Assembly: GCF_964355755.1 (NCBI RefSeq)
Contig: NC_092670.1
Span: 6,909,001 to 6,973,000 of the forward strand
Length of the DNA stretch: 64,000 bases
Source: Antedon mediterranea
Lineage: Eukaryota; Echinodermata; Crinoidea; Comatulida; Antedonidae
Reading direction: 5' to 3'
Shown: piece by piece, positions 44,182 through 55,737 of the stretch
Numbering within the stretch: position 1 is the stretch's first letter
Layout: each line of letters begins with the position of its first letter
The notes under the pieces: model-generated
Seen by the model: only the letters and a program-made list of their open reading frames with translations
Told to the model about the DNA's origin: nothing
The model's database searches: none
Program-made: the position numbers and the translations under genes

Positions 44182-47100
44182 TTACAAGTCTCCACCTATG
44201 TAATCTTTCATTTGTTGGCAATATTCTGTGCAACAATTTAAAATTAAAATGTGCCAGTTTTTTTTCTTTAAGACCAGAAATTTCTTAACCCATATTTTTG
44301 TCCATGGCATATTACCAAATATGGATTCCCACTTAACCTGTGCCGTAGGTGTAATATATTGAGCATCTATTATGAATCTATATAATTGTCTAGACGTCAT
44401 ATTTAAGACCTTATTGTTTGTAATAGGTATATCATTTACATTAATGTCATGTGTTGATTTTAAAATACATTTCCATTCTTTTGGAATGGCTTTCAATATA
44501 CATGAATATTCACTGATCCAATTTTGTGTACATCTTAACCTTCTTTTTATCTCTATCGCAGGCTTAAACACATTATTATTTATTACATCATATATTTTTA
44601 AAAACCCTGAACTAATCCAGTTACAGTTATATAACGGCTTCTTTTTAATACATATAAACTCATTACCCCATAATGATTGATTAATAATGTCATCATAGCT
44701 TATTGGTTCCTTATTTAATCTATTATTACAAGCATTAGCTACTGCTATAGACTTAATAACTGAGAGGTAAAATGGTGGTACGGATATATTACACGGAACT
44801 TTTGATAAATTTGAGGTTAATGATTTTGGGCCTATCTTTTCTATATAAAATGTAGGTAAATATTTCCATTTGGCATCATCGTTTTCATACAGTCTCCTGT
44901 ACCATTTAACTTGGAAAGATATTACCTGAGATCTGAATTCTACCATTTTTAGACCACCTTGACTGTAATTGGCACACATGGTTTTTCTTTTTATTTTCTC
45001 TTTCTTAGTTTTCCAAATGAATTTAAAAATTAATTTATCCACCTCTTTTATTACTTTTTCTGGTACTAGCAAAATGCAGGAATTGTATATAATTTTTGAG
45101 AGCGCTAATGTTTTTACAATAGTAATTCTTCCAAAAAAAGTGAGGTGTCTTTTCTCCCATGTTTTTAGGGTATTTTCTAATGCGTCTATTTTTTCTTTCC
45201 AGTTCTTTTGATAACAATATTCCTTATCATGTCCAACATAGATACCTAATATCCGAATTGGTGTGGATGTCCAAGAAATGTTACCATGTGTGTCCTTGTA
45301 GTCTCTTAAACTGCCAAGCCAAAAAGCATTTGTTTTATTCTTATTTAATTTTAATCCAGAAACCTCTCCAAACTTTTCAATAATACTTATGCTGTTATCT
45401 ATACTATTTATATCCTTTAGAAAAAGCACAGTGTCATCTGCTAGCTGTGCAATCTTAATATCTTTAAATATACCATTGCCTGCAGGAACAATCAGGCCTT
45501 TGACCATATCGCATGCTCTTATTTTTGTAGCTAGGACTTCAGCTACTAAAATAAACAATAGAGCAGACAAGGGACATCCTTGTCTAATACCTTGGTGCAT
45601 TGCAAAACTTTCTGATTGCCAACCATTATTTGTGAATATACAATTTGTATTGTTATACAGTGCTTTTACCCAGTTCACAAATGAAATACCAAAATTGAAT
45701 TTATTTAAGGCTTCTATTAAAAATGATCTATTGACACTGTCAAATGCTTTTTGGAAATCTAAACTTATAAGTATACCTTCAAGCTGTTCATTTTCCATGT
45801 AAGTAATTATGTCCTCTATTAGTCTTATATTGTCACCACCAAAGCGACCTTTTACATACCCTTTTTGGTCATTGTTTATTATATACTTTGCAACTCGATG
45901 TAATCTTGTTGTAAGAACAAAAGAAGCTATTTTGTAGTCAATATTGAGTAATGTGATAGGGCGCCAGTTATTTAAATCTTTGTGATCACCTTTTTTGTAA
46001 ATAAGGTTGATTATTCCCCTTCTTTGTGACACAGACATTTCTTGTGTGGCAAAACCATAATTTAGTGCATCACAAACAAGGTCACAGATAAGGTACCAGA
46101 AGAGTTGATAAAACTCAACTGTTAAACCGTCACTGCCTGGAGCTTTATTTTTTTTCATTTTCTTTATTGCTTGCTCACATTCGAAGAGAGAGAGATGACC
46201 CTCACACATCTCTTGTTCTGCCTCTGTGAGTTTAGTTAAATTAACATGAGATAGGTACTTATCAATTGATTTGTAAGGAACATCCTGTTTTGCATATATT
46301 TTTTTGAAGAAATTAACCTCTTCCTTCAATATCTCTGTGGAATTTGATATAATGGATCCGTCCTGTTTTTTTAATTTTTTAATATGTTTTTTATTACTAT
46401 TATTTTTCTCTAAACCAAGAAAGTATTTAGTGTTTCGTTCGCCATCTTCTATCCACTTTACTCTTGACCTAATTTGAGCGCCTTTAGCTTCCAATAGGTA
46501 AATTTGCTCAAGTTCATTCTTTTTTTGATCTAATTCTGTTTCATACTGGATATTATTATCAGTATTATCCTTTTTCATAATTAAATCATTAATGATAGCA
46601 ATTTCCTGTTGAAGTATTTCTTTTCTTTTGCATTTATTTTTATTTTTCATTTTCCCATATTTTATGGAGAATTCCTTTATTTTTACTTTAATCATTTCCC
46701 ATTTATCCTTTGGGTTAAGTTCTTCTAATCTAGCTCTTTCTATTATGTTTTTGATGTTGTTTATATAATCTTCATTATCTAAGTGAGAATTGTTCATTTT
46801 CCATAATCCTGGGCCTCTTTCTTCATTAGTTAAACTTATTTTTAAGGATATGGCTTGGTGATCAGACATGATTGACGGCCTGATATCACATGTGTTAACA
46901 TATTCACATAAGTCGTTAGATATAAAAAAATAGTCCAACCTTCTGTATGTTTGGGTGGATTTCCTTCGCCATGTGAATTGACATGTATCCGGGTTATTTT
47001 TTCTCCAGATGTCATTAAGATTCAGATTTTTCATAAAATGTGTTATTGTAAAAACAGAATTATCTACTCTATCGACACTACCTTTTTGGTCAAATTTTCT

Positions 47101-47559
47101 GTCTAGAGCACAATTCATGTCACCACCTATAATTATTTTATCATTTTTGCTTTCTTTGAAGTCACTAATTGTTTTATGTAAAGTCCTGAAGTAAGAACAT
47201 CGATCTTTTACATAATTTGGGGCATATGAATTGACAAGAATGAAATAGTTGTCATCTATTTCAACTCTTAGAAGTAAAAATCTACCATTAATATCTTTGT
47301 ATTGTTTTGTTACCCTGTGTTGAATTTTACTAGCAATAAATGTGGATGTTCCTCTACTGTGTGATGAGCCAAAGCAGTGGTAGGAATCACCTTGCCATAT
47401 ATCATTCAGTGACTGGGTTTTATCATTTGTCAAATGTGATTCTTGAATGAAGATGATATCTGCTTTGTTGTCTTTGACCCATTTAAAAATACTAATTTGT
47501 TTTTGTTTTTCTCTAAATCCTCTAACATTTAATGATAAAAGGTGTATGTTTGGTGTCAT
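44182..47559 (-). CDS. LINE ORF2: APE endonuclease and reverse transcriptase
   Basis: 1,125 residues, no interruptions. Endonuclease: LNVRGFREKQKQ at the start, IFIQESHL, IIGGDMNCALD near 146, SDHQAISLKI near 231. Reverse transcriptase from about 470: APGSDGLTVEFYQ, WRPITLLNIDYKI, QKGYVKGRFGGDN, ISLDFQKAFDSV, IRQGCPLSALLF, and the catalytic IAQLADDTVLF near 704. The C-terminal part has a Cys/His segment (SPCCDTCNVIENDKHMLVEC), the LINE zinc knuckle. The protein nicks target DNA and primes reverse transcription in the nucleus. The length and motif set look complete. Confidence 0.93.
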   Translation of the reverse strand: MTPNIHLLSLNVRGFREKQKQISIFKWVKDNKADIIFIQESHLTNDKTQSLNDIWQGDSYHCFGSSHSRGTSTFIASKIQHRVTKQYKDINGRFLLLRVEIDDNYFILVNSYAPNYVKDRCSYFRTLHKTISDFKESKNDKIIIGGDMNCALDRKFDQKGSVDRVDNSVFTITHFMKNLNLNDIWRKNNPDTCQFTWRRKSTQTYRRLDYFFISNDLCEYVNTCDIRPSIMSDHQAISLKISLTNEERGPGLWKMNNSHLDNEDYINNIKNIIERARLEELNPKDKWEMIKVKIKEFSIKYGKMKNKNKCKRKEILQQEIAIINDLIMKKDNTDNNIQYETELDQKKNELEQIYLLEAKGAQIRSRVKWIEDGERNTKYFLGLEKNNSNKKHIKKLKKQDGSIISNSTEILKEEVNFFKKIYAKQDVPYKSIDKYLSHVNLTKLTEAEQEMCEGHLSLFECEQAIKKMKKNKAPGSDGLTVEFYQLFWYLICDLVCDALNYGFATQEMSVSQRRGIINLIYKKGDHKDLNNWRPITLLNIDYKIASFVLTTRLHRVAKYIINNDQKGYVKGRFGGDNIRLIEDIITYMENEQLEGILISLDFQKAFDSVNRSFLIEALNKFNFGISFVNWVKALYNNTNCIFTNNGWQSESFAMHQGIRQGCPLSALLFILVAEVLATKIRACDMVKGLIVPAGNGIFKDIKIAQLADDTVLFLKDINSIDNSISIIEKFGEVSGLKLNKNKTNAFWLGSLRDYKDTHGNISWTSTPIRILGIYVGHDKEYCYQKNWKEKIDALENTLKTWEKRHLTFFGRITIVKTLALSKIIYNSCILLVPEKVIKEVDKLIFKFIWKTKKEKIKRKTMCANYSQGGLKMVEFRSQVISFQVKWYRRLYENDDAKWKYLPTFYIEKIGPKSLTSNLSKVPCNISVPPFYLSVIKSIAVANACNNRLNKEPISYDDIINQSLWGNEFICIKKKPLYNCNWISSGFLKIYDVINNNVFKPAIEIKRRLRCTQNWISEYSCILKAIPKEWKCILKSTHDINVNDIPITNNKVLNMTSRQLYRFIIDAQYITPTAQVKWESIFGNMPWTKIWVKKFLVLKKKNWHILILNCCTEYCQQMKDYIGGDL

Positions 47560-47679
47560 ATGATTATTAAATATAACAACATTTTATAAACTTTACAATT
47601 TATCTTAAATAAAAAAACTAAATTGTAATAATAAACATTTGAAGTCATATTGCACAGTATGATACAGTAGTTCTGCAAC

Positions 47680-48915
47680 TTACTTCCTTGTAACCCTTTT
47701 CCTTAGGTTGATTTTTTTTTTGGTTTTCTGTGGTGGATTTTCTGGTGATGTTTCCTTTAAATCTTTTTCAGTTCTACTTTCATCAGTGGTAGCCCCTTTC
47801 CTTTCATTGTTACTTTTTGAGTTTTGAGTGGAAGAAACAAAAAAATCTGTTACCTTCTTCTGTTCTTTGCTTTCACTTGCTTCACTAATGGTCTTTTCCT
47901 CACTGTCCAAAATTATTATATCTTTGTCTTTTACATGTTCTTGTTCTTCATCAGATTCACTTCCGCTGCTGTCATCTGCAGTATCTTGTGAGCTGAACAC
48001 TTCATCAATATCTACTTCTGTGTCTGAATTTGGGTTTGCATTATCATGTGATTTATCTTTATCTGTTATCTTTAAGTCTTTATCTGTTATTTGTTTTGGT
48101 ATTGGAGTGTGCACAAATGATTCCCACATACGGTTAATATATGCCCCTGTTGATCCCATTGAGTTGGCTGATATTTGCTGTTGGCCTATTTCATTGTTGC
48201 AAGTGCTCATAGTATGACCTTCTTGGTGACATTTAAAGCATACTCTATTAGCCTTACATTGATAAGCTTCGTGTCCATTTTTCAAGCATTTGTTACATTT
48301 GATCTCTTGTCCTTCGTGAAACACACGAGCTTTGAAACCATTTAGAACGATTTGCCTGGGTATGGGGGATGACATTTTTTCAACAAAGACAGCCCTATCA
48401 CCATTAAGCCAACTTGTCAGTTGTCCGTTGACTCTGATTTTTTGCCTCATTATATCACTTACTGGTTTGCAACCCAATGCTTTTAACCGGTTTGCTATCT
48501 CGGAGTCCGCTACAGACAACGGAATATCTTTAATGAGGATTCTCGTACTGTCCGTTTTGTTATATGCAAGATATGGATTAATGTCGAACACTGTGACATT
48601 ACAATTTCTTATGTTAATACCGTTCGTTATTAGTTGCACTCTGTCTTTCCTATCATTGACATAGATTCTCCAGAGATTCCGGATTTTCTGAACACCTACG
48701 ATGTGATCGGCGGGTATAATTTTTGTTAATGTAATGCATAGATCTTCATCTCTAAAGAACGATTTATCGGTTGGAATTTGGTCTGCTTTTAAAAACACCG
48801 GCTTCACACCTCCTTGTTGTTGCGTTGTTTGCATACCGGCTTTGTTTACTCGGTTGCTCGTAGCCCCCGCTGACTCTGTAGAAGCGGCGGGAGATTTCGG
48901 TTGATATGTAGCCAT
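47680..48915 (-). CDS. LINE ORF1: RNA-binding protein with two CCHC zinc knuckles
   Basis: 411 residues. Residues 55-200 form an RRM-like or ORF1 core (ILIKDIPLSVADSEIANRL). CCHC knuckles lie at C207-C210-H215-C220 and C226-C229-H234-C239. The C-terminal third is acidic and Ser-rich (EVDIDEVFSSQD, SGSESDEEQ) and ends very basic (KTKKKINLRKRVTRK). It is expected to bind the LINE RNA in the cytoplasm. CCHC ORF1 proteins are usual in Tx1 and plant L1 lineages and differ from the coiled-coil ORF1p of mammalian L1. Confidence 0.9.
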   Translation of the reverse strand: MATYQPKSPAASTESAGATSNRVNKAGMQTTQQQGGVKPVFLKADQIPTDKSFFRDEDLCITLTKIIPADHIVGVQKIRNLWRIYVNDRKDRVQLITNGINIRNCNVTVFDINPYLAYNKTDSTRILIKDIPLSVADSEIANRLKALGCKPVSDIMRQKIRVNGQLTSWLNGDRAVFVEKMSSPIPRQIVLNGFKARVFHEGQEIKCNKCLKNGHEAYQCKANRVCFKCHQEGHTMSTCNNEIGQQQISANSMGSTGAYINRMWESFVHTPIPKQITDKDLKITDKDKSHDNANPNSDTEVDIDEVFSSQDTADDSSGSESDEEQEHVKDKDIIILDSEEKTISEASESKEQKKVTDFFVSSTQNSKSNNERKGATTDESRTEKDLKETSPENPPQKTKKKINLRKRVTRK

Positions 48916-49137
48916 TAAGCTACGTTGGATTTTACACGTTAAACTTGAGTATATTATCGTAATATACCAAACGACAAACTTCTTTTTGTTCAGAATCCTT
49001 ATGTAAATCAGGATTACTTACTTAGTCCTCGTTTTACAGTGAAATATGGTGTAAAAATAACTATTTTACTCAGAGCTTAGTTTGGCCTGTCACCTTGGTT
49101 TCCTGACCAGAGCGCCCTCTAAACCTTGTCAATTGCT

Positions 49138-49857
49138 GTTAAAGTTTTTAAAGATTGGAATTTATTTATTAATGAAAGCAAGACTTAGTTTAACCATGTG
49201 TTTATTGATAGTAAGGACCCAAAATCTGAAGTATGGAGGTCTCATAAGGTCTTAGGTTCATTTTTAGATACTACTAAGGATATTAAGCATAGAATTATAT
49301 TAGCAAATGTAGCATTTAACAACTTTAATAATGTGTGGCTTAAGAAAGATATTGCAACTGATTTGAAACTCAAGTTACATAATGTATTAGTTGTATCTAT
49401 TTCATTGTATAATTGCAATAGCTGGTCTGCTCCCAAAGTTGTTATGAAAAAAATTGATACCTGTCATAGGTCCCACTTAAGAACTATTATTAATGTGAAA
49501 TATCCGAAAAAGATTAGCAATAATAAGTTATATTTGGTAACAAATACTAAACCTTTATCTGAGAATGTAAATAAATTTAGGTGGTCTATGCTTGGCCATA
49601 TACTTAGAATGAGTGAAGATACTCCTGCTTTTTCAGCATTGGTGTTTGGTATAGTACACTCTAATCCAATAAAAGGGCGAATTGGAAAACATCAAACCAA
49701 TCTGTTAAGTACACTTAGAAATGATTTATTTATCAGAAATTTTAAGATAAATAATTTAAACGACCTAATTAATTTGCGTGAGATTGCCAGCAACAGAAAT
49801 AAGTGGCTTTTGTTGAATCTTTATTTTTACGTTATTTTATTTTTGTTGTTGTTGTAG
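49138..49857 (+). pseudogene. APE-type LINE, 3' portion after the nested LINE
   Basis: Resumes the frame broken at 42415: VKVFKDWNLFINESKT, a TAG at 49189, then EVWRSHKVLGSFLDTTKDI, LHNVLVVSISLYNCNSW, HLRTIINVKYPKK, FRWSMLGHILRMSEDTPAF and RNKWLLL. The WxxLGHxxR segment matches LINE C-termini. Ends at TAG 49857; about 170 bp of non-coding DNA precede the Harbinger element. Confidence 0.8.
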
Positions 49858-50851
49858 GATGCATGCATATACCTAACTATTACTTAAATTTACCATTTCC
49901 TGCAACAGCAACAGCAACACGTACCTAGGCCCTACGTTTACGTTAAAACAGTTGCGCATTGTTTTGAAGATAAATTGCAAAATGTTTATTCTTTGTAGTG
50001 CAAAAAAATGTTAGTTGGGTTCATATCGAACTTAGGGCGAGATAAATTTACTAGATTAACGAGATGATGTCGCCATAACTTCGATGTGAACGAATTATTA
50101 GGGCCAGATGAAGGAATTTCCTCGACTACGGTCAGTCAAGGCCATCGCCTCGATGGAATAGTAAATCCACTGGTAAAGCTAGAAAACGATTAAGGTAATT
50201 AACACAGCATGAGGCATTCAGAATTGGAGGTCACCAATATACCAATCAGATTAAAGAAAATTTCAACTTTGACATATAAACATCAACAAGTTAGCGCTTT
50301 ATTTCTGAACACATGTTAACCGAGAGCGACGATCTGTCATATTACTATTTTAAAACTTATTTCAATACATCTGTACCGCATTCATCATGTCCGAAAAAGT
50401 AAAAGCGAAGACAAAAAAGAGGTTTTGTTGGACGTACACTCAAGAGTTGGACCTCATAGATATCTAAAGAGAGCCAGATTTCAATGAAAAAACTGAGGAC
50501 AAGCTGTTCCGACAAAAGGCGGCCGTCTACGAAAAAATGGCCGAACGGATGCGGGACTTGGGCAATGATGTTACTGCTGCGATTGTAATTACAAAACTAA
50601 AGAACCTCCGGTCAGAGCATAAATCTGTCCGGAATATTTTTATTAGGGGTACGGGGAAGGGGGAAAGTAATGTGGCAAGGGACGATCCCAAGTCTGCGTG
50701 GCCTCATTATCATTCACTGAACAAAATTCTCGGAGGAAAACATTCAGTGAATCCACCTCCTGAAATGTTGGGCCAGTCCTCCGTACCACCACATCCATGG
50801 TCCTAGTCGGCGTCTACTAGTAGTAGTAGTACCTCCAGGAATAGACCTACC

Positions 50852-51486
50852 AACCAAAGCGGCCGCCAGTTTAATATCGTAATTTGTATGGAACGCCATG
50901 TGCGCTTTAATCTTTGATTGTCGTTGTCAACGCCATGGCCTATGGCGAGTTGAGTTACAGCTGTATGTATGGTCAAACCAATAAATATAAGCCAAATCAT
51001 GTACTATCGAATCAGACACTTGCGTCTTATTTTAGTATTTAAAACTCATTTTAAATTGATCAATATTTATATATCTGAAGGTATAAAACAATTTAGGATA
51101 TTAAATAAATTGATGTCATCATGTTATTGTAATTAATTATGTTTGCGAACACGTATTACTTACAGTAGTTACTTTACTAATATATTAATATACAATAACA
51201 AAGATATATATTTTGATATACTTTATTGAAAATATATATATATTAGGCCTATTCTTAATAATTGGCTTATAATACATTATTATACAATAAAAACACCACA
51301 ATGTTTTTTTTATCACATTCAATCTGTAAAAAAAGAGAATATATTACATAATATTAATAATGTAGGTTGTTATTTACGTCCGAGGCCTCGAGGAAAAGAA
51401 AACCTGTCGATCTAAACAATGGCAATCAAAGCACACACGGCGTTCTATACAAATTACCGTTATTGAACTAGCGGCCGCTTTGGTTA
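50852..51486. mobile_element. MITE with AACCAAAGCGGCCGC ends
   Basis: Inverted repeats of about 70 bp: AACCAAAGCGGCCGCCAG with TAATTTGTATGGAACGCC on the left, and the complement ending in GCGGCCGCTTTGGTT at 51486. A second GCGGCCGC follows at once. The inside is AT-rich and non-coding. It sits in or just after the Myb exon. Target duplication unresolved. Confidence 0.65.
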
Positions 51487-52931
51487 GCGGCCGCTTCGAC
51501 CGTAATCCAACAGTAGTAGCCTAGCTCAGACAGGCTCAGGCCTGATGAAGATGAAGGTAAATTTCTATTTATACTATGCTATAACCATGGAGGTATACCT
51601 CCATGCTATAACTTACTACTACACTCTAGGTCTAACGTACTTATCTTTCAATAATTATTAACAATGAAAACTATACTAAAAAACACAATTTTCCTTTATA
51701 ACAAATTTTGTTATTTACTGTATTTGATTTATAATATTATTGATTTTGTATATCAATAGAAGCCCTGATCAATGTTAGGACCAATCAGGGTGCTTTAAAC
51801 TGTAAATTGTATCAAACCTGTTAGTAGCGGTAATTATGGCTGTTGGTTTTGATTAAATAAAATATATTTAAAAAAATAAAAAAATATATGTAACCCTCGT
51901 TATTATTTGCAGCCCTAAATATCAAATAGTTAGGACTATAATATACACAGTGTATATTTTTCTTTGTTTAATTTAATAGGTTTTCCAATTTGTGTGGTGT
52001 GTGACAATGAGTGTGAGAGTTACACTTGCAAGGTATGCCACAAACCCACACATATTATAGAGCCATGCCTTGGATAACAAGGATCAGAGGAAGGATTCGG
52101 CTCAGCAGTAAAATGCAAGAAGTGTGTGGAAAAAGCTGAAAGTAAGTTTTTCAAAAGATATATACTGTACAGTATTACAAATGCAATTTGTAAGTTGTTA
52201 AAGAAATGGTGTTATATTAAATCTATTTAATTCTTATTTTAGTCGCTCTGTGGCAAGGTGATGATGACGATGAGTTGGAGAATGCATTTGTTAACTCATG
52301 TCAAGTACCACCTAAGAAAAGAAAAATATGGGGTAAATTTTTAACTTTTGTCTTTAAACACCAGTGATTTAATAATTTGTATAAAGAGAAATGCAAAAAA
52401 AATAATGAAACATTGCGAAAATAAGAATGCATATTATATTAAATGTTATTTCAGCTGAACAATCATGATTTACTAGTGATAATTTTTAATATTTGATCAA
52501 ATTAAATCTTCCATAGGATGGGAAGATGAATATGACGACTGCGAACTGACTGCTACAAGAAAACTGCTGTCAGATGTGGCTTCAACAAGCAGCACTGCCA
52601 CTTCAACTGATTTAGCATCTGAGGCAAAGCAGTCAGTGCGACAATTTCGGCCAATTTGTAAGTTACATTTTATTTATTGAATTCATGATTTTTAATTTTA
52701 GTGAAATTTATCCCGACAAGCTCATGCAACACACTGTTATAATTCATAGTATAATTTTCATGGTAAATCAAACTTTTGTTTTAACACAGCAACTCTTAAG
52801 TCTGCAGCTTCATCAACTTCAACATCAACATCTTTAAGTCCCAGCCCTCCCGCACAACTTCCTGTCGAGACCCCTTTATCACACCGGGAAAGGCCGACAA
52901 CTCACACAACCAGACGACGTAGACCTTCAAG

Positions 52932-55737
52932 CAGTGGTGGCGCCAGCGGGGGGGGGGGGGCTACGGGGGCTCTAGCCCCCTCGTCGGGGAGCCTGGTCCC
53001 CCCGTCGGGGAACACGGGTACTTTTTGTCGGGGAATATATATACAGTAAAAAACGTTCGCGTTCACTTCATATAGCTTCAGCGCCTAGAAAACCACGACG
53101 TTCCATTGACCGTGAGAGTACGTCAGAGGGCTATTATGCACTTTTATGCATTCATTATTGCCAGAGATCTAACTACTAAACAATAGCTAGTACGCACTTG
53201 TTTGGCGGTATCCCTTTGTACGAATCGTTCACCGTTGGGTCGAGACGCGTGATATCATGTTCCATCCAGGGACCAAAATGTGTAATGTAGTTATTTTCCA
53301 GGCGAAGTTTACCGACGGTTACCGAAGGGAACACGGGTACTTTTTGTCGGGGAATATAATATACAGTAAAAAACGTTCGCGTTCACTTGGTAGCTTCAGC
53401 GCCTAGAAAACTGCGACGTCTCATTGACCGTGAGAGTACGTCAGAGTGCTATTATGCAATTTATATGCATTCATTATTGCCAGCGATCTAACTTACTACT
53501 AAACATTAGCTAGGTACGCACTTGTCTGGCGGTATCCCTTTGTACGAATCGTTCAACGTTGGGTCGAGACGGGTGATATCAAGTTCCATCCAGGGACCAA
53601 AATGTGTAATGTAGTTATTTTCCAGGCGAAGTTTACCGACGGTTCGGATACTTTTTGTCGGGGAATATAATTCGTTCGCGTTCACTTCGTAGCTTCAGCG
53701 CCTAGAAAACCTCGACGTTTCATTGACCGTGAGAGTACGTCAGAGTGATATTATGCACTTTATATGCATTCATTATTGCCAGCAATCTAACTTACTACTA
53801 AACAATAGCTATAGGTACGCACTTGTCTGGCGGTATCCCTTTGTACGAATCGTTCAACGTTGGGTCGTGATATCATGTTCCATCCAAGGACCAAAATTTG
53901 TACTGTAGTTATTTTCCAGGCGAAGTTTACCGACGGTTACGTCGTGTACTGTGTCGACGTACGCTACACTACAGCAAAAACGAATTATGTTAATTGTTCG
54001 TATGTTCACCAATTTTTTAATTTACAAGTAACCTTCTGTACCGTGGAGCACCTAAAATAAATATTTCATCCATTACTAAACAAAAAAACATGCCATTTTC
54101 GCTTAGCCAACATCTTATTATAGCTAAGTTATTAAATTTTCAATGTCCTGTATGTCATGAATTTCTCACCACTCGGAAGTCCAGATGGTACGCAGGCATA
54201 CACTTGGGAGGAATAAACTTATTTCCCCGACTGAAAAGGTCTACGCTTGCGTTTTTTAAGCCTCTGGGCCTGATGTTTCCAAAGCATAAAATGCAAATTT
54301 TTTGAAGACCTGCAGCTCTAGTTTTAAACATTTTCTTAGCTCAGCCCCAACAATAAAGCTGGTCATATTTCGAAGTACAAGAAGTGCATTTTCCGGGACC
54401 TAACATCTCTATTTTTCAAACAGTTCTTAGCTCAGTCACAACCATGATAGGGACTTATATATTTTGTTTCATGTTTTGAAGTATAATAAGTCCAATTTCC
54501 AGGACCTCCAACTCTATTTTTCTAAATTTTCTTTGAACTTTTATTTTTAAAATTAAAAAATATGGATTGAAACAGTCATCGCGCACCGTTTTTTTGCACG
54601 CAGTATTTTATTTATGCATTATAAAAAATGAAAAAAAATGGCTACCCTAAATCTGATTAAAATGACCTCAAATGACGCTAGAACGCGTTGCTTCCGGGGG
54701 CTTCGCCCCCCTGGACCCCCACCGGGGGCCCCTTGGCGGCCCGCGATTTTTTTTTTCGTACATAAGTTGGGGACCCCCCTCATGAAACGTCACAAAATAA
54801 ACATGAATAATTCATCAGTTAAATTTTCTTGTTCCGTGTGCACCCAAGCGTATAGCAACAAGAAGTGATTACAGTAGTTTACACAAGTGCGGTACGATTC
54901 TAGGCCTATCTCCGCTGTGGTTGCCGCGTGCGATTTCATAATAGAATAGCGGCGTTTTGTGTGGATTGTCGAAATAATCAGCCTTTAGTTTATGATGTGT
55001 TTAATATAATTTATTACTAAAGAATTACGTGTTAAAATTATAGTTTCTATTGATACTATTAGGCCTAATTACTATTCTCTAAACCCATGTCTATTCTAGT
55101 AGTAGCTGTGTTGGTGTGTGTGACGTGTGTGTTAGAGTCAGCAAAATTAAACAATAAACATTACACAAAAATACATTTTTTATTCTCGTGGGTCTAACCT
55201 TCCCATCTCATGTGTTCATATACGCGCAGTTCCTTTGATTACGTGCATATTGTTTGATAATAAAATAGCAGAATTAAAAAAATACAGTACACAAATTATA
55301 CACATTCTTTATTCTTGTGGGTCTAAGCTTTCTTTGGGCTATGTCCAATGAATTACTACTTAGTGTAATGTCTTGCCTAGCTGTCGATTAGCCTCGACTC
55401 GACACATTTTGCATAGTGGTGTGTGTGTGTATGAAGAAGAGTGCGCGAAGGCAATCACGTGAATTGACTTAGAATCCTAGGCCTACTGTGTAAAAGTATC
55501 GTATCGCAGTTGTGTAATCACTTCTTGTTGCTATACGCTTGGGTGCACACGGAACAAGAAAATTTAGCTGATGAATTATTCATGTTTATTTTGTGACGTT
55601 TCGTGAGGGGGTCCCCAACTTATGTACGAAAAAAAAAATCGCTGGCGGCCCCCTGGCCCCCAGCCTTGTGATGCTCGCATAGCCCCCTCGTCGGAGAATG
55701 TAGCCCCCGCGTCGGGAAGATCCTGGCGCCACCCCTG
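52932..55737 (-). mobile_element. Non-autonomous hAT transposon, copy 2, inserted in an exon
   Basis: Same family as 23641-25559, opposite orientation. Ends CAGTGGTGGCGCCAGCGGG at 52932 and the complement of CAGGGGTGGCGCCAG at 55737, flanked by the 8-bp repeat CCTTCAAG (52924-52931, 55738-55745). It lies in the Ser/Pro-rich exon of the Harbinger adaptor gene, a few bases before that exon's donor (CTTCAA|GTAAGT). It carries three ~300-bp tandem units (53030-53960) and a MULE-like insertion. Without the latter it is about 1.9 kb, like copy 1. Confidence 0.9.
54743..55642. mobile_element. MULE-type MITE nested in hAT copy 2
   Basis: 900 bp with long inverted repeats of about 130 bp (from GCGATTTTTTTTTTCGTAC inwards through GTGTGCACCCAAGCGTATAG to AACAAGAAGTGATTACA, mirrored at 55512-55642). 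It is flanked by the 9-bp repeat TGGCGGCCC (54734-54742, 55643-55651). Long TIRs with 9-bp duplications are typical of Mutator-like elements. hAT copy 1 has the uninterrupted site (complement of CTTGGCGGCCCCCTGG near 23730), confirming the insertion. No transposase. Confidence 0.88.

Larger units (their letters stand above)
42416..49124 (-). mobile_element. Full-length L1/Tx1-like LINE
   Basis: 6.7 kb on the minus strand, flanked by the 13-bp repeat CTTGTCAATTGCT (42403-42415 and 49125-49137), with a poly(A) tail (T run on +, from 42416). It has a 5' leader of about 210 bp, ORF1 (48915-47680), a 120-bp spacer, ORF2 (47559-44182) and a 1.8 kb 3' region. Both ORFs are uninterrupted, so it may be recently active. 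Tx1/L1 type is inferred from the two-ORF layout, the CCHC-type ORF1 and the long target duplication with poly(A). Confidence 0.92.
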
